28,310 nucleotides of DNA from a virus: positions 1-28,310 of IMG/VR virus record IMGVR_UViG_3300043567_000392. One strand, written 5' to 3'. The notes below the pieces were generated by a model. It ran no database searches. It was not told the DNA's origin and was given only the letters and a program-made list of their open reading frames with translations. The first letter of the stretch is position 1, and every line of letters starts with the position of its first letter. A program made the position numbers and the translations under genes. Shown here piece after piece: positions 1-7,861 of this stretch.

Positions 1-332
1 CCGTCATTCAAGATAACAGTATCATTTAAACGGAATGGGTGAGAAGCTAATGCGAATATATTTCCAGAACGAGTAATTCCAGTACCAACTGGTCTTAAAC
101 GACCTTCTTCAGACCATTTGATCAAGTCAGACTGGATAGCCATTTCTTGACCCATTTTTTCTAAGAAACCTTTTAATGATTGGTTTCCGTAACGAGCAAA
201 TTCTTTCTCGTATAACTCAGGTAAATTCTGAGTAGTAAAGTCGAAATCAGCAGCCTCTAAATAGTTAGAGTTTAAGATTTCTTTTGTAGCTGTAGGAGTT
301 AATTTAACTCCAGGATTTGCATTTAATGCCAT
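1..332 (-). CDS. Probable major capsid protein, N-terminal 110 residues (runs off the left edge)
   Basis: The reverse-strand reading frame opens at an ATG at 332 with MALNANPGVKLTPTATKE and continues without a stop to position 1, giving about 110 residues. Seen motifs include QSDLIKWSEEGRLRPVGTG, a segment I associate with capsid proteins of Bacteroidota and marine phages. The family call comes mainly from position: TerL, portal and an acidic scaffold-like protein lie directly upstream in the classical head-gene order, and only 21 bases separate this start from the scaffold-like gene. The leader is a run of T/A bases with no Shine-Dalgarno sequence, as is usual in Bacteroidota. It is probably co-transcribed with the scaffold-like gene from the promoter at 1406. 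The fold and the C-terminus cannot be judged because the gene is cut by the window edge. Confidence 0.7.
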   Translation of the reverse strand, partial: MALNANPGVKLTPTATKEILNSNYLEAADFDFTTQNLPELYEKEFARYGNQSLKGFLEKMGQEMAIQSDLIKWSEEGRLRPVGTGITRSGNIFALASHPFRLNDTVILND

Positions 333-353
333 TTTTTTTGTTTTTTAAAAATT

Positions 354-1376
354 TTATACTAATTTAAATTTCATACCAGAAGGTAAACTTTCTGGAGTTT
401 TTCGCATTCCCATATCTATATTCTTACTATTCTTAACCTCATCCTCTATTGCTTTAGCCTTAGCTGTTTCATAAACATTAGATAAGATTGATTCGTAGTT
501 CATAGCTACATACAATGCTTTGTGATAACCTTCAGAGTCTTTAATAAACCCATTTTCATCTAGGAACTTTCCTAAAAAATTCATCACGTTTGATTGGCTC
601 TCTTTAGTAGATTGAATATTTACAGGTTTGTGATTGATTACTTCATTACCAATTTTAAATTCAAAACCTTTGAATTCATCAGTAAATAAGTTTTCAGTCT
701 CCATTAAAAATACTTCATTCTGCTTTTGAGATAATTCCTCTTGCGTCTTAATTGAATCAACAAATTCTTTAGCGCTCTTATATTCAGCAGGAATATCAAT
801 ATCATTAGACCCTAATGGTATCGCATATTTTTCCTTTTGACTATTAAAGTATTCTAAAGCATCTGCGTGAGCCTTTTTAAAAGCACGAGTCTTTTTTCTT
901 ATATCTCTATCGTCATCCAAATCTTCGTCATAAGCATATGTGTCTAAAAACTCATCTTGAATATCTTCATTATCGAATTCAGGATTCATTTCCTTCATAT
1001 ATCTCTTAACGACATCTTGTTCGTCTAACTGAGAAAAATCTCTTTGGTATTCTAGAAAGTCAGAGTAACCTCTTCCTGTGTCCTCTTTAAACTCAAGATA
1101 CTTCTTAACATCTTCTGGTAATTCTTTGCTTTCGCTTTTTGGAGTTACCTTAGATAATAATTCTTCCTTAGTCTTAAGATATTCTAAAACATCATCATCA
1201 CTATTAAATGTAAGAACATTTTGATCCTCGTTAACTTCTTCAGATACATCTTCGTTTGTAGTTGTAACTGAATCTGTAATTTGATCGTTAACTTCTGTTA
1301 CTTGTTCATTCTCAATGATTGCATCATTATTTTGAACAGCAGAGTCATTAGACCCCTCTAATTTCATTTTGAACAT
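354..1376 (-). CDS. Putative scaffolding protein (acidic, between portal and capsid genes)
   Basis: The 340-residue protein starts MFKMKLEGSNDS. The first 70 residues are rich in Asn, Asp, Glu, Val and Thr and look disordered. The middle (about 95-185) is highly charged and probably helical, with acid clusters such as DEDLDDDRD. The C-terminus ends in a short basic tail (MRKTPESLPSGMKFKLV). Scaffolding proteins are typically acidic and helical, with a basic C-terminal capsid-binding tail, and are encoded just before the capsid gene; this gene has both the composition and the place. There is no serine-protease signature to suggest a prohead protease. A TAATTTTG -7 word on this strand lies 30 bases upstream of the start, so the gene and the capsid gene can be expressed apart from portal and TerL. 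Function is inferred from context. Confidence 0.6.
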   Translation of the reverse strand: MFKMKLEGSNDSAVQNNDAIIENEQVTEVNDQITDSVTTTNEDVSEEVNEDQNVLTFNSDDDVLEYLKTKEELLSKVTPKSESKELPEDVKKYLEFKEDTGRGYSDFLEYQRDFSQLDEQDVVKRYMKEMNPEFDNEDIQDEFLDTYAYDEDLDDDRDIRKKTRAFKKAHADALEYFNSQKEKYAIPLGSNDIDIPAEYKSAKEFVDSIKTQEELSQKQNEVFLMETENLFTDEFKGFEFKIGNEVINHKPVNIQSTKESQSNVMNFLGKFLDENGFIKDSEGYHKALYVAMNYESILSNVYETAKAKAIEDEVKNSKNIDMGMRKTPESLPSGMKFKLV

Positions 1377-1405
1377 ATTGTATTTGATTTAATTAAATTT
1401 TCCTG

Positions 1406-1413
1406 CAAAATTA
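1406..1413 (-). promoter_or_regulatory. Predicted -7 promoter element for scaffold/capsid genes
   Basis: The minus strand reads TAATTTTG, a match to the Bacteroidota -7 consensus TAnnTTTG, followed by C as at the other sites in this window. It lies 30 bases upstream of the scaffold-like start and just beyond the portal stop. No good -33 TTTG is present at the usual distance. Confidence 0.5.
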
Positions 1414-1431
1414 CGAAATAATAGGTTTTAT

Positions 1432-3873
1432 TTATCGTGGTTCAAATTCTGATAAAGAAAATCCATCTAAACTATCCTCGTTACTTTCGAATGACATAGC
1501 TGGTAAATCTTTCTTACGCTGCTCTATCATCTTTGATTGTTGTGTTGCTTGTAGCTTTGTTCTATCGTCTTTTCTATCCTCCTTCATTTGCTCCTTACTA
1601 TTCATACCCTCAACTTCAATTCCTTTCAGTTGCATTTGGTATTCAAACTCTTTCTGCATCAACATTAACTTCATATCTACCTCGACCTTCATTTTCTCTA
1701 TCTCTGCACTAACTCTAGCTTGTTCAACCATAGCTTTACTTTGACCCTCTAACTGAATTAACTGAGCTTTGCTTTCTGATGCTGCTTGAGCTGATTGCAC
1801 ATTTCCTTGTGTTTGAGCTTGTATCTCTTGCATTTTTTGCTCTTGTCTCTCCTTCATTCTTTTCTCTTTCTTAATTGAAAGATACTTAGTGGCCATAGAT
1901 AAATTCTTAATACCAAGAATTGCATACTTATCTTCTACTCCAAGATTACCTTGTTGTATTTCAAATGTAATATCACCTTCTAGTTTAGCTCTCTCTTCTT
2001 CATCTGGAGTTAACTCAATATTTATTGCAAAGTCGTGTAAGTATATGTCTTGTATTTTTTCTAACGCAGTTACATTGTTTGATGAAATCTTATTGATAAG
2101 ATCTTTCTTCATTTCAGAGAACTGTAAAACGTCTGAAATTCTTATTGTAATACATTTAGCAAGTTCTCTAGTAATAAACATACTTCCTGTTAATATGTGT
2201 CTTGTTGCCACATTTGAAGAGTATGCTGCCATTTTTTGAATACCAACTAAACTATTTTTATCAGGATTACTAGCATCAATAGCTTGGTTTATTCCAGTTA
2301 CAGAAGCAATCATATCCATAGATATTTGAATTGAGTTCCATAAAGAAGATATTTTATCTTGTCCAGATGAATGTCTTATCTCCTGAATAGGCACCTTGGC
2401 ATTGTTAAATTCACCACCAACAGTTGAACTTCTACCAATAACAGAACCTGTTTGAAAATACATATTCATAGCATCTTCAACCGTATAGGCATTACCTCCA
2501 CCAAGTTTAATACCAGCTAACCCATCAATATCAATAAATTGTCCATCAGGAACAACCCTTTGTTTTACTTGTTGTAGTTTTAACCAAGACATTTGAATGT
2601 CATCTGCAAATGGAATCATTCTATTAACAGTTGAATCAATATATCCTTTATACATTTTAGGTGCAATACCTATATAGTTTGGTTGTACTTTATTTAGATT
2701 AGAATTCTCCTTAACCATATTTTTAGAAACTTCCCACTTCAATAAAATATTTGTACCTAATACTAAGATACCTTCAAACCAAATTTCTTCTACCTTGGTT
2801 AATTTTTCAAAATCAGCATCACCTGTTCCTTTGTATACAAAATCATTTTCTTTTGCAATAACCTTAATACCACCTTTTGAGTTCTTTTTCTTTTTCCAAA
2901 CTTTCTCTCTAGATGTTTTATAGTTAAAATAAAGAAGTCCTAATTTACCATCTAATACATCTTGTGATTGTCCATTAAGATTTAATTCGTAATAGTTGTT
3001 CCAAGATGATGATATGCTTTGTAATCTTTGTTTTTGTTCGTTACTTAATTCTGGAAATTCTTTATATACTTCAGATAAATTTGTATTTTTATATTCTCCA
3101 TAATAGAAACAATCTTGAAAGTATGGATCTTCAGTGTAAGACCATATAAGGTTTGCTGGGTCAACATACTCAACTTTAATCCCGTCTCCAGGAACAAATC
3201 TATGTTTACCAAAACCAGCTCCTACCTCAATTATATCTTTCTCAATTCTTCTTCTAGTGACTTCGTTATAGTTGTTTTCATTAAACACAGTCTCTACAGC
3301 TACTTCAACAGCTTGTTCGATAGGTGGTTTAAATTCAAACTCCATTTTAATATCTATCTCGTTTTCAGATTCTGGTATTTGGTCAATAGGAACAGAAGCT
3401 AAGTCGAATCCAGTTTGTTTTTTTGCCTCTAATATAAAATCTTTGGCAATCATATCAGTTTGAAGAGCTTTTCTCTTTTTTGATTTTTCTTCTACAGATG
3501 TAGGGTCAACAGCAATAGCGTTTATAGAGAACTCTCTTTGAGCCATACCATTTGCTAGAATATCTACATACTTAGGAATAACAGGAACAACTTTCCAGTC
3601 AAGATTAAGGAATGACATATCTCCATTTACAGCAAAGTATTCTTTATACTTAGCTACGCTTTGAAGACCATTGGCATACATTCTTCTTTTATGAAACTCA
3701 TCTCTTTGTTGATAATACTTACAAGTAGAGCCTTCTCTCTTAAACCATTCGTATTGAATAGCCTCTGCTACTTGGGTTCCAAAATCTGTACCTTTTTGAA
3801 CCTCAAATGGTACGTTTTGACTTGGGAAACTTCTGTAAGTAATGGAAATACCTTCCGTTTTCTTTTTTATCAT
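1432..3873 (-). CDS. Portal protein
   Basis: This 813-residue protein would form the dodecameric ring through which DNA enters and leaves the capsid and on which TerL docks. The N-terminal half holds long segments typical of large portal proteins in Bacteroidota phages, including WKVVPVIPKYVDILANGMAQ near residues 95-115 and a central stretch with KIPKYVD-like and SLWNSIQISMDMIASVTGINQ-type helices (about residues 510-530), which I read as the wing/stem region. From about residue 675 to 790 the protein is a Gln/Lys/Glu-rich coiled coil (KERQEQKMQEIQAQTQ and onward), matching the helical barrel of long portals. The stop lies 55 bases upstream of the scaffold-like start, and the gene follows TerL by 5 bases, so translation is probably coupled. 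At over 800 residues it is at the long end for portals, similar to those of crAss-like and related podoviruses; I cannot assign the phage to a family from this alone. Confidence 0.85.
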   Translation of the reverse strand: MIKKKTEGISITYRSFPSQNVPFEVQKGTDFGTQVAEAIQYEWFKREGSTCKYYQQRDEFHKRRMYANGLQSVAKYKEYFAVNGDMSFLNLDWKVVPVIPKYVDILANGMAQREFSINAIAVDPTSVEEKSKKRKALQTDMIAKDFILEAKKQTGFDLASVPIDQIPESENEIDIKMEFEFKPPIEQAVEVAVETVFNENNYNEVTRRRIEKDIIEVGAGFGKHRFVPGDGIKVEYVDPANLIWSYTEDPYFQDCFYYGEYKNTNLSEVYKEFPELSNEQKQRLQSISSSWNNYYELNLNGQSQDVLDGKLGLLYFNYKTSREKVWKKKKNSKGGIKVIAKENDFVYKGTGDADFEKLTKVEEIWFEGILVLGTNILLKWEVSKNMVKENSNLNKVQPNYIGIAPKMYKGYIDSTVNRMIPFADDIQMSWLKLQQVKQRVVPDGQFIDIDGLAGIKLGGGNAYTVEDAMNMYFQTGSVIGRSSTVGGEFNNAKVPIQEIRHSSGQDKISSLWNSIQISMDMIASVTGINQAIDASNPDKNSLVGIQKMAAYSSNVATRHILTGSMFITRELAKCITIRISDVLQFSEMKKDLINKISSNNVTALEKIQDIYLHDFAINIELTPDEEERAKLEGDITFEIQQGNLGVEDKYAILGIKNLSMATKYLSIKKEKRMKERQEQKMQEIQAQTQGNVQSAQAASESKAQLIQLEGQSKAMVEQARVSAEIEKMKVEVDMKLMLMQKEFEYQMQLKGIEVEGMNSKEQMKEDRKDDRTKLQATQQSKMIEQRKKDLPAMSFESNEDSLDGFSLSEFEPR

Positions 3874-3878
3874 TTTAT

Positions 3879-6509
3879 TTATCTATTATAAGTCTTCAAA
3901 TTTATAACTATATCCTCAGCAACTCTTTGAGTTGGAGTATACATCTTTCTGTTTACAGCCATAATGGCTAGTCCAGAACTAATAGAGGCGTCAAATTTCG
4001 TTCTATTATTTATATCAAATTTCATCCAGTCTTTCAATGTATCGTTGAATAGTATGTTTTGAGGGATATCTCCATCTTCACTAATTATTCCGACATACTT
4101 CTCTATGTATGATTCAATAGCTGTTGCGTGCATTTGCTTAACATCTTCAGATGAGTTAGGCATACCGCCTAGTTCTTTCTCTGTTGGCGATAATCTATTC
4201 TCAGGCTTATCAAATCTAGTTATACTAAACCCTCTATACCCTCTATTCTTAAAGTGATATAAAAGTCTTGGTTTATTATTCTCTGCCAGTATAGGCATAC
4301 CATAAAATACACAAGCCATTAATACATCTTCAAAAAATATCTCTGCGGTCTTTGGTCTTGCTACATACTCTAAAAAGAATGTATTGTTTGGTGCATTTGA
4401 AAAACTAAGTCCTGTGAGTCCGTGTAAAGCACCCTTAGACGCTCTATTTGTATCCTCATCATAAGAACCATCTTTTCTAACACCCTCTACAGTTCCTGAT
4501 ATATCATATGTATCACAACCAAAGGATCCTATATCTCCATTCAAAGGGTGTTTTGAAATCCCTCCGAAGTTATTCTTCATCTCAAATTTGTTCCTCATCT
4601 CCTCTGGAGGAATCCAAGAAACCTTAAACCTACCCTTTTCATTTGGGTGCCACTCAACTATAGTATCTCTAATTCCATCTTTCCAATGGAAATTACCAGT
4701 TACTATTTTATTATCCGCATCGTGGTCTTCGTTAACCTTAATCTGTTCTAATATCTTCTCAATATTGAATGTTGACTGAAGAAGTTCATCTCTGAACGCT
4801 TCATCTATTGTCATTGGAAATGCTCTTAACTCTTCGTTGTAAGCAATATCGCTCTCTTTTCTTTTGCTACTTCTCTTTGCCTCTAAGAACTGAATACTAC
4901 CTACTGTCTTCTTGTCTCCGTGAACATTAATAAAATGATCTCCTTTTTCAACAAGCTCGTGACACACTCCGTATCTATCAGTAAACTCCTCCATATTCTT
5001 ATGAGCTGGCAAGAAGTAACAATATAAACCAGAAGGAGTTCTTCCAGTTATTGTATTCCTTTTACTTACTTTAGAGGATTTATATAATTTAAAAAATTCT
5101 TCACCTCCTTTATTCATAGCATTTACTGTCGATCCAATAAATGCCTTACCAACTACCTTACCACCTGTATCAAACGTAGGTGACACTTGGCCCCAGTGTT
5201 TCTCGTAGTTAGCTGGCCTTGTCCATTTAGATGCCTCATCACCTAAGTATCTATACATTCTTTGTCCGTCATAAGATGAATCTTTTGTTGGCTGATAATC
5301 TATAAATGTATTTAAGTAGTCATCTGTATTTGTATCTTTATTCTTTTTAAAACTTTTACTTCTATCTGTTGGTTTTGCAAACTCTAAGAAGTTCTTACTA
5401 TCCTCAGAACCCTTAACAACAGGCTTAAAGAAGAATGGTAAATTTAAATACCCGTATCTTAATTTTGAAAATGCCATCTTAGCATCTTCGTCTGATTTAG
5501 ATGTCATACCTATCCTTGCATTGGCAGTTGAAGTCGCATCATTTAATAACTGACATATAATCTGGTATGTAAAACCTGTACGTCTTGATTTAACGAATAA
5601 CTCACCTAAACATCTTGGATCTACAATACAAGCCTCTGTAAGATAAAACATATCTCTTTGAGCTGTTCTAAAATCCATATATGTACCTGTATCTTCCATC
5701 TTAACCCAGTTAAGTGCGAAGTAATGTGTTCCAGTTAGATATTCGGCCTTACCATTATTCATAAACCAAATACCCTCTCTTCTTCTTCTAAATTCCTCTA
5801 TTATGTATTCAGTGTATGATTCCGCATTATCTTGAGATAAACCCTTTGGAGGTTCTTGTCTTCTCCAGTACTGATCCTCTTTCTTTTCATTCCAAAATAA
5901 TATATCCTTTCTGTATGGAACTTTTGGTAGTGTAATAGTTAAGTCACCGACTTTCATTAAATCACCCTTAGTTCCTTTTGGATCTATCATTACTGAATCA
6001 TTATCTGAGTCGTACCATTCTTTATAGTAATTTTTTTTAGGTAAGAATTCACCAGTAGCAAATTTCTCAGGATAACCTCTCTTAAATTCATTTTCCTTTA
6101 AATTAATCTTATCTGCATCTATCTGCATTCTAAGTTCAATTAAAGATGAATCAATCTCTACAATCGCTTGATGTATTGATGGTTTAACCGATATAGCCAA
6201 ATGGTGTTTTGATGGATCTAAATCATCATAGTCTATCTTTGCTCTAAGAGCCTCTCTAAGTACGTTTAAGGCAATATCTCCAGCCTTAACTAGCCTTACT
6301 ACATATTTCTTAAATTTATCCTCAGATGGGGCGTTTGTGCTATTCTGCCACCTAAGAAGTAATTCCTTTCCGTACTTAAATGAATCAACCTTAGCTTTTA
6401 CGATTGTCTTTACCTTGTCTGGCTCAATCAAAGACATATCCGTGCCATACTCTAATCCTTCGATTACAGTTTCTACAGCAACTTCTATATCTCTACTTAG
6501 TCCAATCAT
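3879..6509 (-). CDS. Terminase large subunit (TerL), DNA-packaging ATPase and nuclease
   Basis: The 876-residue protein has both TerL domains. The ATPase contains a P-loop-like segment VKSRRTGFTY at 306-315, a Walker B strand ending in Asp-Glu at 424-425 (MYRYLGDEAS), and a coupling motif FIGSTV near 457-462. The RNase H-like nuclease domain shows Asp666 (GSFGCDTYD), Glu743 (MPILAEN) and Asp840 (RTKFDAS), the expected three acidic metal ligands. The P-loop is unusual: Phe313 stands where GKT/GKS has lysine, and a lysine lies five residues earlier at 307, so this protein may use a relocated P-loop lysine. A roughly 290-residue N-terminal extension precedes the ATPase, making the protein longer than most TerL (about 420-750 residues). 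Its start overlaps the stop of the GroES-like gene (ATGA-type, 4 bases), and portal follows after 5 bases. Confidence 0.93.
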   Translation of the reverse strand: MIGLSRDIEVAVETVIEGLEYGTDMSLIEPDKVKTIVKAKVDSFKYGKELLLRWQNSTNAPSEDKFKKYVVRLVKAGDIALNVLREALRAKIDYDDLDPSKHHLAISVKPSIHQAIVEIDSSLIELRMQIDADKINLKENEFKRGYPEKFATGEFLPKKNYYKEWYDSDNDSVMIDPKGTKGDLMKVGDLTITLPKVPYRKDILFWNEKKEDQYWRRQEPPKGLSQDNAESYTEYIIEEFRRRREGIWFMNNGKAEYLTGTHYFALNWVKMEDTGTYMDFRTAQRDMFYLTEACIVDPRCLGELFVKSRRTGFTYQIICQLLNDATSTANARIGMTSKSDEDAKMAFSKLRYGYLNLPFFFKPVVKGSEDSKNFLEFAKPTDRSKSFKKNKDTNTDDYLNTFIDYQPTKDSSYDGQRMYRYLGDEASKWTRPANYEKHWGQVSPTFDTGGKVVGKAFIGSTVNAMNKGGEEFFKLYKSSKVSKRNTITGRTPSGLYCYFLPAHKNMEEFTDRYGVCHELVEKGDHFINVHGDKKTVGSIQFLEAKRSSKRKESDIAYNEELRAFPMTIDEAFRDELLQSTFNIEKILEQIKVNEDHDADNKIVTGNFHWKDGIRDTIVEWHPNEKGRFKVSWIPPEEMRNKFEMKNNFGGISKHPLNGDIGSFGCDTYDISGTVEGVRKDGSYDEDTNRASKGALHGLTGLSFSNAPNNTFFLEYVARPKTAEIFFEDVLMACVFYGMPILAENNKPRLLYHFKNRGYRGFSITRFDKPENRLSPTEKELGGMPNSSEDVKQMHATAIESYIEKYVGIISEDGDIPQNILFNDTLKDWMKFDINNRTKFDASISSGLAIMAVNRKMYTPTQRVAEDIVINLKTYNR

Positions 6510-7048
6510 AAGTGCAATATAATTCTATTTTGATTAATCATATATAACTTCTCGTCAAATATGTTAAACTCATACTCTGAGTCTTTTTTAACACCAACTT
6601 TATCTCCTTGATTAAGTGATGTCATATCTCTATTCTTGTATTTAAGAATACATATTTGTTCATTCTCTTTATACCCCTCATACTTGTCTTCAATGTATGT
6701 TGGTTCTATAAAACAAAATGGAGGTAGTGCAATTTTATTTCCATCACACTTTATAACCATATATGCTAATTCTTTCTCTACATAGAATAAATCATCTTCA
6801 ATATGATACTTACTCTCTAGAGGAAATCCTTGGTTGTTGTATTGTATTCTAAATGTGTTGTGATGCACAATTATCAAATCACCAACCTCTACATCTCCTT
6901 CATAGCTAATAGGAGTAGATACAACCTCTGCAATTCTTTGCGTAAAGTTGTGGTCTTCAACGGATATGTTTAATACCAATCCATTAGAATTGTTTGAGTA
7001 CCTTTCGCTATTGAAAGGCCTCACTATGAAATAATGTGGACTTCTCAT
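6506..7048 (-). CDS. GroES-fold-like protein beside the terminase (function unproven)
   Basis: The 180-residue protein begins with MRSPHYFIVRPFNSERYSNN and GLVLNISVED, then VEVGDLIIVHHNTFR, and ends EFNIFDEKLYMINQNRIIL. This order (an xVxP start, a GLxL strand, a VxxGDxV strand, and a final strand before a terminal hydrophobic pair) follows the pattern of the GroES beta-barrel, where the equivalents are MxVxPLxD, GLxLP, VKVGDxV and YLIxxEDDILAV. An insertion of roughly 90 residues separates the halves. I have seen similar proteins with GDxIIVHHNxFR next to TerL in other aquatic phages, where they are called hypothetical or co-chaperonin-like. It could partner the GroEL encoded at 19100, or be a structural protein that reuses the barrel. 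It overlaps TerL by 4 bases and follows a 74-residue protein by 4 bases. Confidence 0.5.
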   Translation of the reverse strand: MRSPHYFIVRPFNSERYSNNSNGLVLNISVEDHNFTQRIAEVVSTPISYEGDVEVGDLIIVHHNTFRIQYNNQGFPLESKYHIEDDLFYVEKELAYMVIKCDGNKIALPPFCFIEPTYIEDKYEGYKENEQICILKYKNRDMTSLNQGDKVGVKKDSEYEFNIFDEKLYMINQNRIILHL

Positions 7049-7052
7049 AAGA

Positions 7053-7277
7053 TTATAATTGCGTATAGTATTCTATATGAATTACGTTGCTTATATTGAA
7101 TGATTTCCATATAGCTTTTACATCGCTATCTATTTCCTTTACATAGATGTCAAAGAACATTCCTTCTTTTATTATGTCTGAAATAACTCCAGAACCCCCG
7201 AATACATTACTATCAACCTGGTAATGCATTATATTATTATTATCCATTTTAACGGATATTTTTCTTACTAAACTCAT
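7053..7277 (-). CDS. Small protein of unknown function, first gene of the packaging operon
   Basis: Seventy-four residues (MSLVRKISVKMDNNN to HIEYYTQL), alternating short predicted strands with no recognisable motif, signal peptide or membrane segment. It is the first gene after the TATCTTTG promoter word at 7304 and lies 4 bases before the GroES-like gene, so it belongs to the packaging transcription unit. I do not recognise it. A small terminase subunit would fit the position, but there is no visible helix-turn-helix and the predicted beta content argues against it. Confidence 0.7.
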   Translation of the reverse strand: MSLVRKISVKMDNNNIMHYQVDSNVFGGSGVISDIIKEGMFFDIYVKEIDSDVKAIWKSFNISNVIHIEYYTQL

Positions 7278-7303
7278 ATTAAATTAAATTAAAAAAATAT
7301 ATG

Positions 7304-7311
7304 CAAAGATA
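7304..7311 (-). promoter_or_regulatory. Predicted -7 promoter element for the packaging operon
   Basis: The minus strand reads GTATCTTTGC, an exact match to TAnnTTTG and the same ten bases found upstream of the lysis/fibre operon and the collagen-like gene. It sits 27 bases upstream of the start at 7277. No clear -33 box was seen. Confidence 0.6.
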
Positions 7312-7312
7312 C

Positions 7313-7861
7313 TTAAAATATAGGAATACCTACTCCTAGCGAAATATAAGGCTTTGTATTTTGAATATCATATCCAACTCCACCCTTAAGTAAAAACTTA
7401 TTTTTTATATTCCAATCAACACCAATATTTATTTGTTTGTTTGTATTGTACGAAGGAGATAAGAATAATCTACTATTATCCCTATACTTTGTAGTAGTCC
7501 TCTCTATTATTGAGTCCTGGCATTCTATTGTAGCGCAGAAGTCTAAAAGTTCACCAGTTGTTGTTATATGTGCAATACCAGAAGATCTTTTTCCTTTTAT
7601 TGGCTGAGTATATATTCTAGCCTCTATAGAAGTAGTATCTGCTTTCTCCAAGTACACAATAGATGTATCTGTTTTTCTAACATACACTTTCTTGTATTTT
7701 GTCACAATACCACCTTTTATTTTTAACGTATCAGTTACCTTTAAAACCTTTGTAACTACCTTAACCTTATCAGGTCTTTTGCTACCCTCACAAAATTGCA
7801 ATAGGGCTGCACAAAGTACAAACCCTATTACTAATGATCTTATATTACCTTTAGTTACCAT
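7313..7861 (-). CDS. Membrane-anchored or exported protein with a C-terminal beta-rich domain (possible spanin)
   Basis: 182 residues. After a basic start (MVTKGNIRS) comes one hydrophobic segment, LVIGFVLCAALLQFCEG, at about residues 10-26, which may be a signal anchor or a poor lipobox ending at the cysteine. A charged, Lys/Thr-rich linker follows, then a C-terminal third of short Gly/Tyr/Phe strands (GVGYDIQNTKPYISLGVGIPIF) that looks like outer-membrane-type or beta-sandwich sequence. Proteins with this layout are common in Bacteroidota phages and have been suggested to act as spanins bridging inner and outer membrane. That role is inference, and the gene sits 10 kb from the holin/endolysin genes. 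Its start overlaps the stop of the upstream fibre gene by 7 bases. Confidence 0.55.
   Translation of the reverse strand: MVTKGNIRSLVIGFVLCAALLQFCEGSKRPDKVKVVTKVLKVTDTLKIKGGIVTKYKKVYVRKTDTSIVYLEKADTTSIEARIYTQPIKGKRSSGIAHITTTGELLDFCATIECQDSIIERTTTKYRDNSRLFLSPSYNTNKQINIGVDWNIKNKFLLKGGVGYDIQNTKPYISLGVGIPIF

Noticed and set aside
1-7048. Assignment to crAss-like phages on the basis of portal and TerL size
   Set aside because: Gene sizes and order are compatible, but no family-specific gene is visible, and other Bacteroidota podoviruses and siphoviruses share this arrangement.
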